Positions 26,385 to 36,667 are shown, counted from the stretch's first letter. The stretch is 64,000 nucleotides of DNA from a bacterium HR33 (GCA_002923375.1 BEIJ01000002.1:248001-312000); one strand, 5' to 3'. Notes: generated by a model from the letters alone, not told the origin. Translations and numbers: made by a program.

Positions 26385-28115
26385 TCAGGGGTGTGAGTCG
26401 GTCATGGGTCCGGTGAGGATTTTTCCGGGGAGAGCCCCTGTGGGCCGTCCATCGTCCAGCACCAGGGTGCCGTTGATGAGTACGTATTTGAACCCGGTGC
26501 TGTACTGATGGGGGTTCATGTATGTGGCCCGGTCGCGGATAGATACCGGGTCGAAGACGTTGATGTCGGCGTAGTATCCCTCGCGCAGAAGTCCGCGGTC
26601 CTTGAGGCCGATGATTTGCGCCGCTAGAGACGTCATCCCCCGAATCATGAACGGCAGTTTTACCACTTGACGGTCTAGCGCATAGCGGCGGATGAATCTG
26701 GCGAACGTACCGTAATAGCGAGGGTGCGGATAGCCCTCTCCAGGAACGATCATGCCGCCGTCCGTCACGTACGCCACGTAGTCCTGCTGTATGAAGTGTT
26801 CCACGTCGATGTCGTCGGTATCCAGCGCTCTCCACCCCCCTCCGCCGGGCCGGTTGTCGCCATTGAGTTGCAACCATATGAGCGTCTCGACTGGATCTTC
26901 GTTTCTGAGGTCTGCGATTTCTTGCAGCGTCTTTCCGGCGTACCGGGGATCCGGGTACTCTACCAACAGCAGTCGTTGCGGCCCTCCGGCTTTGGTGAAC
27001 TCGTGTTCGATGTCCACCAGCAGGCTGCGCCTTAGCGAAGAATCCGCCAGGACCCGCTGCAGGTTTCTCCTGGCATTGCGGTAAGGGTTCGGGATGCCGC
27101 GTAGAATGCGCGGGTCCGGAACGTCCGGGTCCACGAGGGCCCACTGCGGAATCACGGCCACATTGGGCCAATTTCCGTACGATGTATAACCGTAGATGCT
27201 GAAGTATACTTGAACACCTCGCGCCCGAGCCCGGTCCATCAGTTGAACGTAGGCCCTGCTGGCGCCCCAGAAGTTGGGTCCCTTCACCTTCACATGGTGT
27301 CCGACCACCCTGGCTCCCGAGCGTTCGGCGATTTCGATCGTCTCGTGAACCGCCTCTATTCCGTCAACCACGGGAGAGTGGCTTGCCGGATTGTGATCTT
27401 GTTCGCTGGGATGATACCAGATGGGGGTTATGCCCTCCGAGCGCTGGTGGGTGTCGTAGTATCCCTGTAACTCGCTCACCGTCTTGGCGATCTCTACTAG
27501 TTCGTCGGTAAGGGCGAACCGATCGGGGATCCCGTTTTCCAGGTTCACGAAAACGTATCGCGCCCCCTCTCGGAACCCCTGCTTGATGAGGTTCTTCATG
27601 CGCTCTAGCTCGGCGGCCGTGGGCGGGCGATTCGCCAATCCCATCACCATCTCGCGAATTTCGCCGAAGTTCACCGAAACCACCTCGTTGAGGGCGAATC
27701 CACCGGCGCGGTATTTGGCAATCTGCTCCGCCACCGGCCAGGGCGGATTGATCGCTTCTGTAGTTATTCCCTGGGTGATGCTGTTGAGGGCTTTCCGCCC
27801 CTCTGGATGTAGGATAGCCCCATCGCGGCTGCCCGAATGTGAGTGCATGTCGATAAACCCCGGAGTGACGTACATCCCCTTGGCGTCGATCACCCGGCGA
27901 GCTCGCGTCGCGTCCACGGTCCCGATCTCGGCTATGCGCTCTCCTCGGATAGCCACGTCGGCGATAAAAAACGGATTGCCCGTCCCGTCCAGTATCATGC
28001 CGTTTTTTATCACCACATCGTACGGTGCCGATTGCTGGGCGGGAGCCGTTCCCCACAGCAAAACCGCTGGCAGAACCAGCCGTAGCGTTGCTCGAATTGT
28101 CGAAGCGTTGCGCAC
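26385..28115 (-). CDS. N-acyl-D-amino-acid deacylase family amidohydrolase, exported
   Basis: 576 residues from GTG at 28115, chosen for AGGAG seven bases before it and the following signal peptide (ending GTAPAQQ). The open frame continues to 28250 but without a start signal. Amidohydrolase features are VIKNGMILDGTGNPFF at the beta-sandwich start, VTPGFIDMHSHSG for the first metal His pair, HHVKVKGPNFWG for the Lys/His segment, and VTDGGMIVPGEGYPHPR for the catalytic Asp region. D-aminoacylases remove acyl groups from N-acyl-D-amino acids. It converges on the glycine-zipper gene with a gap of about 80 bases. Confidence 0.9.
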   Translation of the reverse strand: MRNASTIRATLRLVLPAVLLWGTAPAQQSAPYDVVIKNGMILDGTGNPFFIADVAIRGERIAEIGTVDATRARRVIDAKGMYVTPGFIDMHSHSGSRDGAILHPEGRKALNSITQGITTEAINPPWPVAEQIAKYRAGGFALNEVVSVNFGEIREMVMGLANRPPTAAELERMKNLIKQGFREGARYVFVNLENGIPDRFALTDELVEIAKTVSELQGYYDTHQRSEGITPIWYHPSEQDHNPASHSPVVDGIEAVHETIEIAERSGARVVGHHVKVKGPNFWGASRAYVQLMDRARARGVQVYFSIYGYTSYGNWPNVAVIPQWALVDPDVPDPRILRGIPNPYRNARRNLQRVLADSSLRRSLLVDIEHEFTKAGGPQRLLLVEYPDPRYAGKTLQEIADLRNEDPVETLIWLQLNGDNRPGGGGWRALDTDDIDVEHFIQQDYVAYVTDGGMIVPGEGYPHPRYYGTFARFIRRYALDRQVVKLPFMIRGMTSLAAQIIGLKDRGLLREGYYADINVFDPVSIRDRATYMNPHQYSTGFKYVLINGTLVLDDGRPTGALPGKILTGPMTDSHP

Positions 28116-28291
28116 CTTGGAACTCCTATCGTCGTTAGGCTTCCGCTTGACCGCCGGGGTTGTCAGGCGACCCGGCGGCTCGAAACCTCCGGGAGCGAGG
28201 ATCGGACAAATTCTACTCGCGGTTTCCCGTTGTGCCACCCCGATTGGCACCTTGACACGAAGGGGCGGTTCTAGCGTTCTTCCTACCCTCT

Positions 28292-29509
28292 ATGTTTTTG
28301 TTTAAGTCTGTTCGATCGCCCGCTATCCTGTCGCTGTCCGCCCTCGCCTCGTGCGCGCGGGCGCCCTCGGTCGCTCCGCTTCCGGCCTTTCCTGCGGGGG
28401 CGCCTTACGTGATTTACGCTTCGGACGGCAGCGCGATTTATCGTACCGACACCAGGGTGGGCAGCGATACGGTGCTGGCCCTGCTCGAACGGGACGCGGT
28501 CGCCGCCGCCGCTTCTCCTGACGGGTCGGTCCTGGCTTTGGGTTACTCCGCCAAGGATTCCGCCCGGTTGATCACCGTCGAGCTGCAGACGGGAGCTCAG
28601 GCGACGATTCATACCGCACCCCGGGGATACATCTACACGCTGGCGTGGTCGCCCGACGGTAATGCGCTGGCGGCCGGCTTTCACACTGTGAGGCGAAGAG
28701 GCGGGAGGTCCGTTCCCGAACGGGGAGACATCGTTGTGTGGTCGCGCGGCGGGCCGGTGCGACGGATGGGATGCTCCGTATCCAAGGTAGTTTACCGGTG
28801 GGTCGGCAACGGAGGGGTGGTGGTAGGCGATGGCTGGAATCACTACCTCGTCGATCCGCGCAACTGCCGGACTCTGGCAACCGTTCGAGGCGAAGGTAAG
28901 AGAGACGTATCGTTTTCTCCCGATGGCGAAAGGTTTCTTTACTTCGCGTCGCGCCGCGTGCGCGATCCCAGGAACCGGCGCGCGGTCACGGCGACCGAAC
29001 TCCGTGTGGCTAGGGTCCGGGGAGGAGAGGACCTGAGGGTCATAGGAGACGGTTACGACCCGCAGCGGGCGCGCTGGTCACCGGACGGCACCAAGGTGCT
29101 GTTCGACGTAGCCTCTCCGGAGCAGCCGGGTGTAAGGCACGTCGCTCTGTTCGACTTGGAGAGCAGGCGGGTGCAGTTCTTCCCCAGCCGCACAGCCCAG
29201 GGTACGCCGAGCGATACCGATCCGCATTGGTCGCCGGATGGAGATCGGATCGTGCATGATCGGTTTTACGGAACCAGCGGCGAAAAGGTGGTCCGCTCCC
29301 TGGAGACCGACCCTTCGGCAGTCCGGGTCGCTCCGGTGACGCTGCTGAGAGGCGATGCCAAAGAGCTCGGGAAAACTTGGGGGTGGAGCACTTCGCGCCA
29401 CGTAGTCGTGGTCCTGGAGAATTCTATAAGGATTGTCGACGTGGACGGCGGAGCTAACTACACGCTTCCGGTGGGCAGGGAGGTGCTATACGTGTGGGTT
29501 TCCTACTAG
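28292..29509 (+). CDS. TolB/WD40-like beta-propeller lipoprotein
   Basis: 405 residues. The N-terminal LSLSALASCARAP looks like a lipoprotein signal with a Cys near residue 21. Repeated PD40-type blades follow: VAAAASPDGSVLALGY, YTLAWSPDGNALAAGF, VSFSPDGERFLYF, ARWSPDGTKVLFDV and PHWSPDGDRIVHD. These are typical of TolB/DPP-IV-like propellers that bind proteins or peptides in the periplasm. There is no attached catalytic domain. The start at 28292 lacks an obvious ribosome site. Confidence 0.8.
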   Translation: MFLFKSVRSPAILSLSALASCARAPSVAPLPAFPAGAPYVIYASDGSAIYRTDTRVGSDTVLALLERDAVAAAASPDGSVLALGYSAKDSARLITVELQTGAQATIHTAPRGYIYTLAWSPDGNALAAGFHTVRRRGGRSVPERGDIVVWSRGGPVRRMGCSVSKVVYRWVGNGGVVVGDGWNHYLVDPRNCRTLATVRGEGKRDVSFSPDGERFLYFASRRVRDPRNRRAVTATELRVARVRGGEDLRVIGDGYDPQRARWSPDGTKVLFDVASPEQPGVRHVALFDLESRRVQFFPSRTAQGTPSDTDPHWSPDGDRIVHDRFYGTSGEKVVRSLETDPSAVRVAPVTLLRGDAKELGKTWGWSTSRHVVVVLENSIRIVDVDGGANYTLPVGREVLYVWVSY

Positions 29510-29523
29510 GGTCGGAGATCGGG

Positions 29524-30693
29524 TTATCGGGCGATAGGCGTACCGTAGGACCAGCATATTGCCTCCCCTCCGTCCGTCAGCCCGCAGGTGTTGGCAAACC
29601 CTGCGCTTATCGAGCGGAATCGGAGCCGTATGGGGAGTGCCACCGGCGTGGATTCCCGGAGATTCTGGCTGCCTAGCACCTGACCTTGCTCGTTGCCTCC
29701 CCAGCAATAGACTTCTCCGGCCGCGGTCCTCCCGCAGGTGTGACCTCCGATTAGCGGACCATCGCCTAGAGGTACCGGCCCTCCCACCGTGATATCCTCG
29801 AACCTGAGCTCCGTGGGCACCCGGTGTGGCGTGCTCACGCATTTTAACAGGCCGACTCCGCAGGTTTCTTCGGCGACCGTGCTTCCCAGTTGTAGATCGG
29901 CGTTCGAGCCCCAGCAGTACACCTCGGACGAGACGGTCACTCCGCAGGTGTGAGCCCCCCGCGCGCTGAGGGTTTTGAACTCGAGATCGCCCGCAACGAT
30001 AACCGGGAGCGCCCGGTCTTCGAGCGAGCCGTTGCCGAGTTTACCCGAGCTTCCAGACCCCCAGCAGAACGCGTCCCGGCTCACCGCTATGGCGCAGGTG
30101 TACACCAGACCGGCGGCCACCGAGGTGAATTCTACGTCGCTTGCTACCCGAACCGGACGGGAGCTGCAATCTAGCTGCGGGTCGGTGGCACACTCCAGTT
30201 CTTCCTCGGTACCCAGTTGCCCGAACTCGTTCCAGCCCCAGCAGTACAGCTTGCGCTCCGTGGTCACTCCACAGCTGTGCGCCAGGCCGACGGATATCTG
30301 GGTGAACCTCAGATTACCGCTTACCGGCACAGGCGCCAGGCTGCAGTACGGAGCATCGTTGCCGCACCGGCCGCTGGTCTCGGTGGTACCCAGCTGTCCC
30401 TGGGTCCCGATTCCCCAGCAATAGGCCGCACCGTCGGGAGCGATACCGCAGCCGTGCCCGCTCCAGATGCTGATCGCAGTGAATCGCACCGAACCGGGAA
30501 GGGGCCGTACTACCGGGTTCCGCTCCGACCAGCAGTAGGCGGTCCCCTCGGCGTCGAGACCGCAGGTTTGATCCAGTCCGTTCGCGACCGCGGTGAAGAC
30601 GATCCCGGGCCCGCCGGTCTCGGTAGCTCGGGAACAACCGGCTAGAACCAGCAGGGTCAAGAGCCCGAACGGCCGCCATCCGGTAGGAGCCAT
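29524..30693 (-). CDS. RCC1-repeat beta-propeller lipoprotein
   Basis: 389 residues; lipoprotein signal LLVLAGCS with Cys about residue 20. About seven RCC1-type blades follow, each with a CG or CA pair, a YCWG or FCWG strand and a G-Q-L-G turn (for example SCGVTTERKLYCWGWNEFGQLG). Paired Cys within blades probably form disulfides outside the cytoplasm. RCC1-fold surface proteins are common in Gram-negative environmental bacteria and mediate binding; the partner is unknown. It lies 35 bases downstream of an amidohydrolase gene on the same strand. Confidence 0.88.
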   Translation of the reverse strand: MAPTGWRPFGLLTLLVLAGCSRATETGGPGIVFTAVANGLDQTCGLDAEGTAYCWSERNPVVRPLPGSVRFTAISIWSGHGCGIAPDGAAYCWGIGTQGQLGTTETSGRCGNDAPYCSLAPVPVSGNLRFTQISVGLAHSCGVTTERKLYCWGWNEFGQLGTEEELECATDPQLDCSSRPVRVASDVEFTSVAAGLVYTCAIAVSRDAFCWGSGSSGKLGNGSLEDRALPVIVAGDLEFKTLSARGAHTCGVTVSSEVYCWGSNADLQLGSTVAEETCGVGLLKCVSTPHRVPTELRFEDITVGGPVPLGDGPLIGGHTCGRTAAGEVYCWGGNEQGQVLGSQNLRESTPVALPIRLRFRSISAGFANTCGLTDGGEAICWSYGTPIAR

Positions 30694-30728
30694 GCGACTA
30701 CGTACCCCGTGGGGCCGCTCATAGATCC

Positions 30729-31943
30729 CTACGGCCGAGTTGGTACGGGCCCCTTGTAGATCTTACCTCCCTTCATCACAAACATCACTCTCCGCAAAGC
30801 CGTTATGTCTTCCAGCGGGTTTCCATCCAGGGCAATCAGATCGGCTTCGAAGCCGGAAGCTACACTCCCTATGAGATCTTGGAGCCCCAAGGACTCGGCG
30901 GCCAGAGAGGTAGCGGAGACTATGGCTGCCATGGGCTCCTGACCCCCCTCTCTCACCCGGTAAATGAGTTCTTCAAAATTCCTCCCGTGGGCGCCGGCTA
31001 CCGCGTCGGTCCCGAACACCACTTTGAGCCGCGGCTGGGCGATGGCCGTGCGGAAAACCTCGAGTGCCACCGGAACCGCGCGCTCCATCTGCGCAAAGCC
31101 CTCTTCCGTGTAGTTTCCCACCCCTAGGTACCGGTCTTTGTTTTCGAAGTAGTTGCGGAAGATGAGGTGGATATTGGGATCGTAGAAGGTCCCCGCATCC
31201 GCCATCAGACTGAGCGTCTGCCGGTCCAGCAGCGCTCCGTGCTCTATAGTGGTGCATCCCGCGCGCACGGCGCGCTGTGCGCTCTCCGGTCCGTGAGCGT
31301 GCACTGCGGTTCTGAGTCCCAAGGAGCGCGCCTCCCCGCATGCCGCTTCCAGCTGTTCAGGCGTCATAGTCGGACCTCCGCCTTCCCGGATGCTCGCCGA
31401 CGCGAAGATCTTGATCACGTCCGCTCCGGCGCCCGCGAACCGCCTTACCGCCCGCCGAATTTCCTCCGGGGAACCGGTACGCTCGGATATGGCGCCCAAA
31501 GAGGTGAGAATGCGGGGTCCGGGCAGCACTCCCCTGGCTATGGCGTCGCGAACGTAGCGGTCCTCCGGACTTCCCAGCGACTGCACCGTAGTAATGCCGC
31601 TCATCAGCATACGGTAGGCATTTTCCATAGCGTACAAGACCGCCTCCGCCGGGCTCTCGGAGGTATCCCGGTGAATCTTGCCGTCCGGGTCGAAGTGCCA
31701 GCTGAGGTGTACGTGGGTGTCTATTCCTCCAGGCATCAGGGTGAGGCCTGTAAGGTCGTACGTGGCCGGCGCCCTCGAGCGCTCTACGCTCGCGATTTTC
31801 GATCCTTGGATCGTAACGGTGACATCGCTCGTGGCGCCGCCTCGCCCGTCCAGTACCAGGGAGGCTTTGAGTGATATCGGAGCGGTTTGGGCGCCGAGCG
31901 GACAGGCTGCCGCCAGCACGACAGCGAGGTTCCATCTTGTCAC
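30729..31943 (-). CDS. Exported imidazolonepropionase-like amidohydrolase
   Basis: 404 residues from GTG at 31943, GGAGAG upstream, with a signal peptide (ending CPLGAQ). Metal and catalytic motifs in order are LMPGGIDTHVHLSWH, VIKIFASASIREGG (candidate Lys), AVHAHGPESAQRAV, TIEHGALLD and VVFGTDAVAGAHG. These define the amidohydrolase superfamily group that includes prolidase-like and imidazolonepropionase-like enzymes. It is the third exported amidohydrolase in the window. It probably shares a transcript with the downstream RCC1 lipoprotein gene. Confidence 0.9.
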   Translation of the reverse strand: MTRWNLAVVLAAACPLGAQTAPISLKASLVLDGRGGATSDVTVTIQGSKIASVERSRAPATYDLTGLTLMPGGIDTHVHLSWHFDPDGKIHRDTSESPAEAVLYAMENAYRMLMSGITTVQSLGSPEDRYVRDAIARGVLPGPRILTSLGAISERTGSPEEIRRAVRRFAGAGADVIKIFASASIREGGGPTMTPEQLEAACGEARSLGLRTAVHAHGPESAQRAVRAGCTTIEHGALLDRQTLSLMADAGTFYDPNIHLIFRNYFENKDRYLGVGNYTEEGFAQMERAVPVALEVFRTAIAQPRLKVVFGTDAVAGAHGRNFEELIYRVREGGQEPMAAIVSATSLAAESLGLQDLIGSVASGFEADLIALDGNPLEDITALRRVMFVMKGGKIYKGPVPTRP

Positions 31944-32090
31944 GGCTAGCTCTCCGGTTGTCGGGACCAGGAACTAAGATGCATCCCGGAACCGGGGCCG
32001 CCAGCCCGCGGGAATTGCCGAAAGGCCGGGACCGCGGAGGCGGCCGTCCCGCCCTCCGCGGTCCCCCGCCGAAGGATCTCCTCTACCGAC

Positions 32091-32696
32091 CTAGCGGTTA
32101 GTCGTCATGTTGGGCGGCGCTATGATGTGAAACTCGGCCCGGCGATTCTTGGCCCAGGCCTCCTCGTTGTGCCGAGGATCCAGCGGCCGCTCCTCGCCGT
32201 AGCTTACCACTTCGAACCGCGAAGGATCGAGCCCCAGGCGCACCAGGTACTCCTTGGCCGCAGCCGCCCGCCTCATTCCCAAGGCCAGATTGTACTCGTC
32301 AGATCCGCGCTCGTCGGCATGGCCTTCGATACGAACCCGGATCTCCGGATGTGCGCGGAGTACCTCGGCCTTAGCGTTGAGCGTAGCCTGCGCGTCGGGC
32401 CGAATATTGTACTTGTCGAAGTCGTAAAAGATCATTTCGGCCACTATGCTGCGCACTCGAGCCATCTCCGCCTCGCGCCGCCGCGCTTCCTCCGCCGCTC
32501 TGCGCTCGGCCTCCTCGCGCGCCCGCCGCTCCGCTTCTTCGGCTTCCCGCCTGCGCCGTGCCTCGTCGCCGTTCGACGGAGCAGCCGGCGGGGGCGCAGC
32601 TTGCGGCTGCGGCTTGCCGCCGCATGCCACCAGACCGACTGCGAGCGCGAGCACTCCGCTGAAAAACAATCCTCTGGACTGTAGGATGACTGCCAT
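32091..32696 (-). CDS. pal: Peptidoglycan-associated lipoprotein (OmpA-like)
   Basis: 201 residues from ATG at 32696 (GGAG upstream). Lipobox VGLVACGG gives the lipidated Cys. A Pro/Ala linker is followed by a long charged coiled coil of Arg/Glu/Ala (about 45-85), then an OmpA-C domain with MIFYDFDKYNIRPDAQ, RIEGHADERGSDEYN and the C-terminal NRRAEFHI. Pal anchors the outer membrane to peptidoglycan in the Tol-Pal system. The long charged helix between lipobox and OmpA domain is larger than in enterobacterial Pal. The usp gene lies 55 bases upstream on the same strand; no tol genes lie in the window. Confidence 0.93.
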   Translation of the reverse strand: MAVILQSRGLFFSGVLALAVGLVACGGKPQPQAAPPPAAPSNGDEARRRREAEEAERRAREEAERRAAEEARRREAEMARVRSIVAEMIFYDFDKYNIRPDAQATLNAKAEVLRAHPEIRVRIEGHADERGSDEYNLALGMRRAAAAKEYLVRLGLDPSRFEVVSYGEERPLDPRHNEEAWAKNRRAEFHIIAPPNMTTNR

Positions 32697-32751
32697 AGAA
32701 CCGCTCCTTCCTCCGTTGTTCTCCCTCATGGATCAGTGAAACCACGTTACT

Positions 32752-33231
32752 TCAGCCAGACTGTGTAACCCGTCCGTCTCCTTCGATCACTTCCCGCTCC
32801 CGCGGCCGCCCAGATCGGTCTGCTCCGCTCTCAACCGCACATCGCGGTCCCACCACAACCACCGGACAAGGCGCCAAAACCACCAGGCGGGCCGCGGTCG
32901 AGCCTAAGGCTAGCGGCTGGTAACCGGCCCTACCGTGGCTGCCTACCACTAGCAGCGATGCCCGGCACTCCTCGGCTCTCTTGGCCAGTTGCACCCAGGG
33001 CACTCCTTCCCGGGTAACCAGCGCGCTGGGATCGACTCCGGCGAGGGCCAGCCAGCCCACGGCTGCCGGATCCGCGAACCAGTTTGCGGGATCCTTGTCG
33101 GCTTCCGGGTGGACCTGGCGTTCGACAACGTGGACCAGCTCCAGGTTCGAGCCGAAACGGACTCGCAGCCGGCTGGCATGTTCCAGTGCCGCCCGCGACG
33201 CCTCCGAGAAGTCGATTCCCACGATGATCAT
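32752..33231 (-). CDS. Universal stress protein (UspA family)
   Basis: 159 residues, single USP domain. MIIVGIDFSEASRAAL opens the Rossmann-like fold and VVGSHGRAGYQPLALGSTAARLV supplies the G-2x-G-9x-G-S/T nucleotide-binding loop, so ATP binding is expected. A basic tail (about 138-159) extends beyond the usual end. Cytoplasmic; general stress or persistence roles are known for the family. It lies between the response regulator gene and pal, all on the minus strand. Confidence 0.92.
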   Translation of the reverse strand: MIIVGIDFSEASRAALEHASRLRVRFGSNLELVHVVERQVHPEADKDPANWFADPAAVGWLALAGVDPSALVTREGVPWVQLAKRAEECRASLLVVGSHGRAGYQPLALGSTAARLVVLAPCPVVVVGPRCAVESGADRSGRPREREVIEGDGRVTQSG

Positions 33232-33366
33232 CGCCGGACCCGCTTATGCAAACTGCGGGCCATCCTTCCTCGGCCGGCTAACTGTTTGGTGCGTCTATGG
33301 TTGCGCTAAAGGGCTGGAGCTCGCGAATCCGGGGTGTTTTGCCTCGGGGTGTGGCTGGAAGCCACT

Positions 33367-34716
33367 CTAGCTGTAACCGTACTCTTCCAGTTTACGGTAC
33401 AGGGTCTTGCGATCTAAGCCCAGGATCTCGGCGGCGCGGGTCTTGTTGCCGTCCACTTGGCGGAGCACCTCGAGGATGTATTCGCGCTCCAGGTCACGAA
33501 GCGATAGCCGCCGCTGCGATGCTCCGGCTACCAGGCCGCTAAGACCCACCGCTTTCTTTATTCGCGGCGGCAGGTCGTCCGGGGTGAGCTCCTCTCCCGC
33601 GGCCAAGACCGCGGCTCGCTGGATCGCATTGCGCAGCTCCCGGACGTTGCCCGGCCAGGGGTAGGCCGTCAGGAGGGCCATCGCTTCGGGAGAGATTCTT
33701 TTGGGTGCGCCGGAGTGCTCCTGGGACGCGGATGCCAGAAAGTGTTCAGCCAGTAGCGGTATGTCGGAAGGGCGCTCCCGCAACGGCGGTATGTGTATGT
33801 GAAGGACGTTCAGCCTCCAGAAAAGGTCTTCGCGAAACCTGCCGGTCTTTATCTCCTCTTCCAGGTCCCGATTGGTTGCCGCAATTATCCGGATATCGAG
33901 GGCCCGCGCTTCCGTGGACCCTACCCGCCTGATCTCTCCGTATTCGAGGGCCCGGAGCAGCTTGGGCTGCAAGCTCAACGGCAGTTCTGCTATCTCGTCC
34001 AAAAACGCCGTCCCGCCGTGGGCGGTTTCCAGCAGTCCCGGTTTGGCCCGCTCCGCTCCGGTAAAGGCTCCCTTCTCGTGTCCGAACAACTCGGACTCGA
34101 GCAACTGTTCCGGCAGGGCGCCACAGTTGATGGCCACGAAAGATGCCCGGCCGGACATTCGGTGGATGCCTCTGGCTATCAGTTCCTTTCCGGTACCGCT
34201 TTCCCCCGTGAGGAGAACCGGGTGCCGGGAGTGGGCTGCGCGGGCCGCGGTGCGGAAGAGCTCGTTCACCGCTGCGCTGGCTCCTATGAATCCGGGTATG
34301 CCGACTTGGGCGGCGGCACGCGAGAGGTTGGCTAGCTCCCGCCTCAGCTTGCTGTCGCTCAGCGCTCGCTGGACGGCCAGAAGCAGCTCGTCGCTACTAA
34401 AAGGTTTGGTCACATAGTCGTACGCGCCCGCCTTGACCAACTCGATGGCCGAATCGATCGAGCCGAAAGCGGTGATGACTATGACATTGAGTTCGGGGCG
34501 TTCCCGCTTCAGGCGCGCCAGCAGTTCCTCGCCGCGCATACCGGGCATCACTAGGTCGGTGATCACCAGGTCGGCCGGACGGTCGGCAGCGAGCACCTCC
34601 AGGGCAGCCTCCGCAGTGGGAACCGGGCTCACTTCGTACCCCGCCGCGCGAAGCAGCTCGTCCAGCAGCTGCCTCAGTTCCTGGTCGTCCTCTACCACGA
34701 TCACTCGTTCAGGCAT
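33367..34716 (-). CDS. NtrC-family sigma-54-dependent response regulator
   Basis: 449 residues with three domains. The receiver (1-120) has Asp54 in ITDLVMPGM. The AAA+ domain (about 143-370) has Walker A GESGTGKE (171-178) and the sigma-54 contact loop GAFTGA (216-221), with the second region GGTAFLDEI. The C-terminal Fis helix-turn-helix has [22 protein letters not shown]. It activates sigma-54 promoters on phosphorylation. It overlaps the upstream histidine kinase gene by eight bases. I found no convincing -24/-12 sigma-54 promoter in the window. Confidence 0.96.
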   Translation of the reverse strand: MPERVIVVEDDQELRQLLDELLRAAGYEVSPVPTAEAALEVLAADRPADLVITDLVMPGMRGEELLARLKRERPELNVIVITAFGSIDSAIELVKAGAYDYVTKPFSSDELLLAVQRALSDSKLRRELANLSRAAAQVGIPGFIGASAAVNELFRTAARAAHSRHPVLLTGESGTGKELIARGIHRMSGRASFVAINCGALPEQLLESELFGHEKGAFTGAERAKPGLLETAHGGTAFLDEIAELPLSLQPKLLRALEYGEIRRVGSTEARALDIRIIAATNRDLEEEIKTGRFREDLFWRLNVLHIHIPPLRERPSDIPLLAEHFLASASQEHSGAPKRISPEAMALLTAYPWPGNVRELRNAIQRAAVLAAGEELTPDDLPPRIKKAVGLSGLVAGASQRRLSLRDLEREYILEVLRQVDGNKTRAAEILGLDRKTLYRKLEEYGYS

Positions 34717-36172
34717 GGGTCACCGGGGCGGTCACGGCAGGTAAAAACAACCGGAAGATGGCCCCCGGTCCGTCGCTCCGGTTGGACACCTCTATGGTGC
34801 CCCCGTGGTCTTCCACGATACTCCGCACAACCGCGAGTCCCAGTCCCGTCCCCTGCGGCTTGGTAGTGAAAAACGGCTCAAAGATCTGCTCGGAGGCGCC
34901 TTGGCCGATTCCGGGGCCCGTGTCACAGATCTCCACTTCGACTCCTGCTCCCGTGGCACGGGCACGAATTGTTATCGAGCGCTCTCCAGTTGTAGCTTCC
35001 AGCGCCTGAACCGCGTTCAACAAGAGATTCACTGCCACTTGGTGTAACTGGTCCGGATCGGCGTCCAGCCAGAGAGGCGGAGAATATTCCCTCGTCACAT
35101 GGACTTGCCTGGAGGCGAACTCGTTTTCCAGAAAATCTATTGCTCCGTCCAACACCGCTGTCAGGTCAATGGACCTCCGCCGCGGTTCCCTTCTGCGAGC
35201 AAAGTCCAGAAGATTGCGTACGATAGTACTGATCCTGCCTATTTGGTTCACGATTATTCTGAGCTGTCTTTCCTGGTCCGCCGACAGCCGGCCCGAAGCC
35301 AGGAGCATCTCGGCTCGTCCGGATATGACGTTAAGGGGAGCGGCGATCTCGTGGGCTACACTGGCCGCCAGTTTTCCTATAGCTGCCATCTTTTCGGACT
35401 GCCTCAATTGGCGCTCCAATGCGACGCGATTCTCGGCCTCTTTGAGGAGTTCTTCCCTGGCTCTTTCCAATCGGCTCGCCATGAGGTTGAACTCGGCCGC
35501 CAGCTCGCCCAGCTCTCCGCTTAGCTGTTCCGGAATGCGATGCCCCAGTTTTCCCCCTCCCAAGTCGCGAGCGGCCTGCGCGAACCGCGCCACCGGCGCC
35601 GAAACCATTTTGCGCACCAGCCACAAAATGACACCGCCCAAAACGACGAGCAGAGTAACGGTGTTCAGCAGGTAACGCTGCTGAATCCGCCGCTGCTCGG
35701 CCTCGATCAGATCGAGCTGCTGCGTTACCTCCAGCGCTCCCCGAATGCTACCGTCCGCACGGCGAATGGGACGGAGCACCGCCAGGACCCGCTCTCCCGC
35801 CAGCTCCCGGTCCAAGGTTATGGTTACACCGCGATCCAAGACCGATCGGACTTGGGAAACCGGGGCGGGTAGAGCGTCCGCGATAGAAGCCGAAGTCAGA
35901 AGCGGCACTCCGTCGGGACCATAGACCAAAATGCCGTATATCTTCGACTGCCGGCTCACCTCGTCTATGATCGCCCGTACCCCGCCCGCCCCGAGATCCT
36001 CGAAGGCGTGTTCCACCGTAAAGGCCAGGGCGGTGGCGTAAGCCTCGGTTTCGCGCCGGGCTTCGGAAAGGATCACCCGCTCCCGCTGCTCCAGTGCCCA
36101 CCAGGTATAAACCAGCATCACCGCTGAAACGATGGGAATGAGGAACAACAGCAGGCGGGTTCCCAGCTTCAC
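34709..36172 (-). CDS. HAMP-containing sensor histidine kinase
   Basis: 487 residues from GTG at 36172. Two membrane helices (about 4-26 and 168-187) flank a periplasmic sensor region of about 140 residues with no named domain, followed by HAMP (about 190-240), HisKA with phospho-accepting His274 in [12 protein letters not shown], and an HATPase with CDTGPGIG and [11 protein letters not shown]. It is the cognate kinase for the sigma-54 activator downstream. Its start overlaps the msrB stop as GTGA, so the three genes form one translationally coupled operon. Confidence 0.95.
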   Translation of the reverse strand: MKLGTRLLLFLIPIVSAVMLVYTWWALEQRERVILSEARRETEAYATALAFTVEHAFEDLGAGGVRAIIDEVSRQSKIYGILVYGPDGVPLLTSASIADALPAPVSQVRSVLDRGVTITLDRELAGERVLAVLRPIRRADGSIRGALEVTQQLDLIEAEQRRIQQRYLLNTVTLLVVLGGVILWLVRKMVSAPVARFAQAARDLGGGKLGHRIPEQLSGELGELAAEFNLMASRLERAREELLKEAENRVALERQLRQSEKMAAIGKLAASVAHEIAAPLNVISGRAEMLLASGRLSADQERQLRIIVNQIGRISTIVRNLLDFARRREPRRRSIDLTAVLDGAIDFLENEFASRQVHVTREYSPPLWLDADPDQLHQVAVNLLLNAVQALEATTGERSITIRARATGAGVEVEICDTGPGIGQGASEQIFEPFFTTKPQGTGLGLAVVRSIVEDHGGTIEVSNRSDGPGAIFRLFLPAVTAPVTHA

Positions 36173-36570
36173 TGCCTGTCCCCCTCGAACTCGAGCGCGA
36201 TGGAGTTGATGCAGTATCTAAGGCCTGTGGGCGGCGGGCCGTCGGGAAAGACATGCCCCAGGTGGGCATCGCACCTGCTGCACAGCACCTCGACGCGGCG
36301 CATTCCGTGGCTCAAATCCAGCTCCGTGGTCACGCTCTCGTGGGAAATGGGTTGCCAGAAACTGGGCCAGCCGGTGCCGGAGTCGTACTTGGTGGCGGAA
36401 CTGAAAAGAGGATTACCGCAGCAGGCGCAACGGTAGATACCCCTCGCCTTCGAGGCGTAGTACTCTCCCGAAAATGGCGGCTCGGTCCCTTTCTGGCGGC
36501 AAACCCGATACCGCTCGGGGCCTAGAATCCGCCGCCACTCTTCCTCGGACTTGCGCACTTTTTCCGACAT
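36169..36570 (-). CDS. msrB: Peptide-methionine (R)-S-oxide reductase
   Basis: 133 residues. Zinc-site pairs are [10 protein letters not shown] and [13 protein letters not shown]. The catalytic region is [14 protein letters not shown], where Cys reduces methionine-R-sulfoxide. [15 protein letters not shown] marks the MsrB N-terminus. There is no signal peptide, so it acts in the cytoplasm. It is first in an operon with a histidine kinase and sigma-54 activator, an arrangement suggesting that the two-component system responds to oxidative damage; that link is inference. Confidence 0.95.
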   Translation of the reverse strand: MSEKVRKSEEEWRRILGPERYRVCRQKGTEPPFSGEYYASKARGIYRCACCGNPLFSSATKYDSGTGWPSFWQPISHESVTTELDLSHGMRRVEVLCSRCDAHLGHVFPDGPPPTGLRYCINSIALEFEGDRQ

Positions 36571-36667
36571 AGGTGCCCTGTCACTCCTCCGCCGGCCGCG
36601 CTATTATCAGACGCCACTGTACGAGACCAGAATCAATCTACTACCGCCAGGAGAAAAACGCCCGACG

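Noticed and set aside
28116-28250. Upstream extension of the deacylase frame containing GGFEPPGRL
   Set aside because: This kind of peptide often comes from structured RNA read in frame; a good ribosome site and signal peptide favour GTG at 28115. No full tRNA could be folded there.
28252-28257. TTGACA upstream of the beta-propeller lipoprotein
   Set aside because: No acceptable -10 lies 16-18 bases downstream, so I did not call a promoter.
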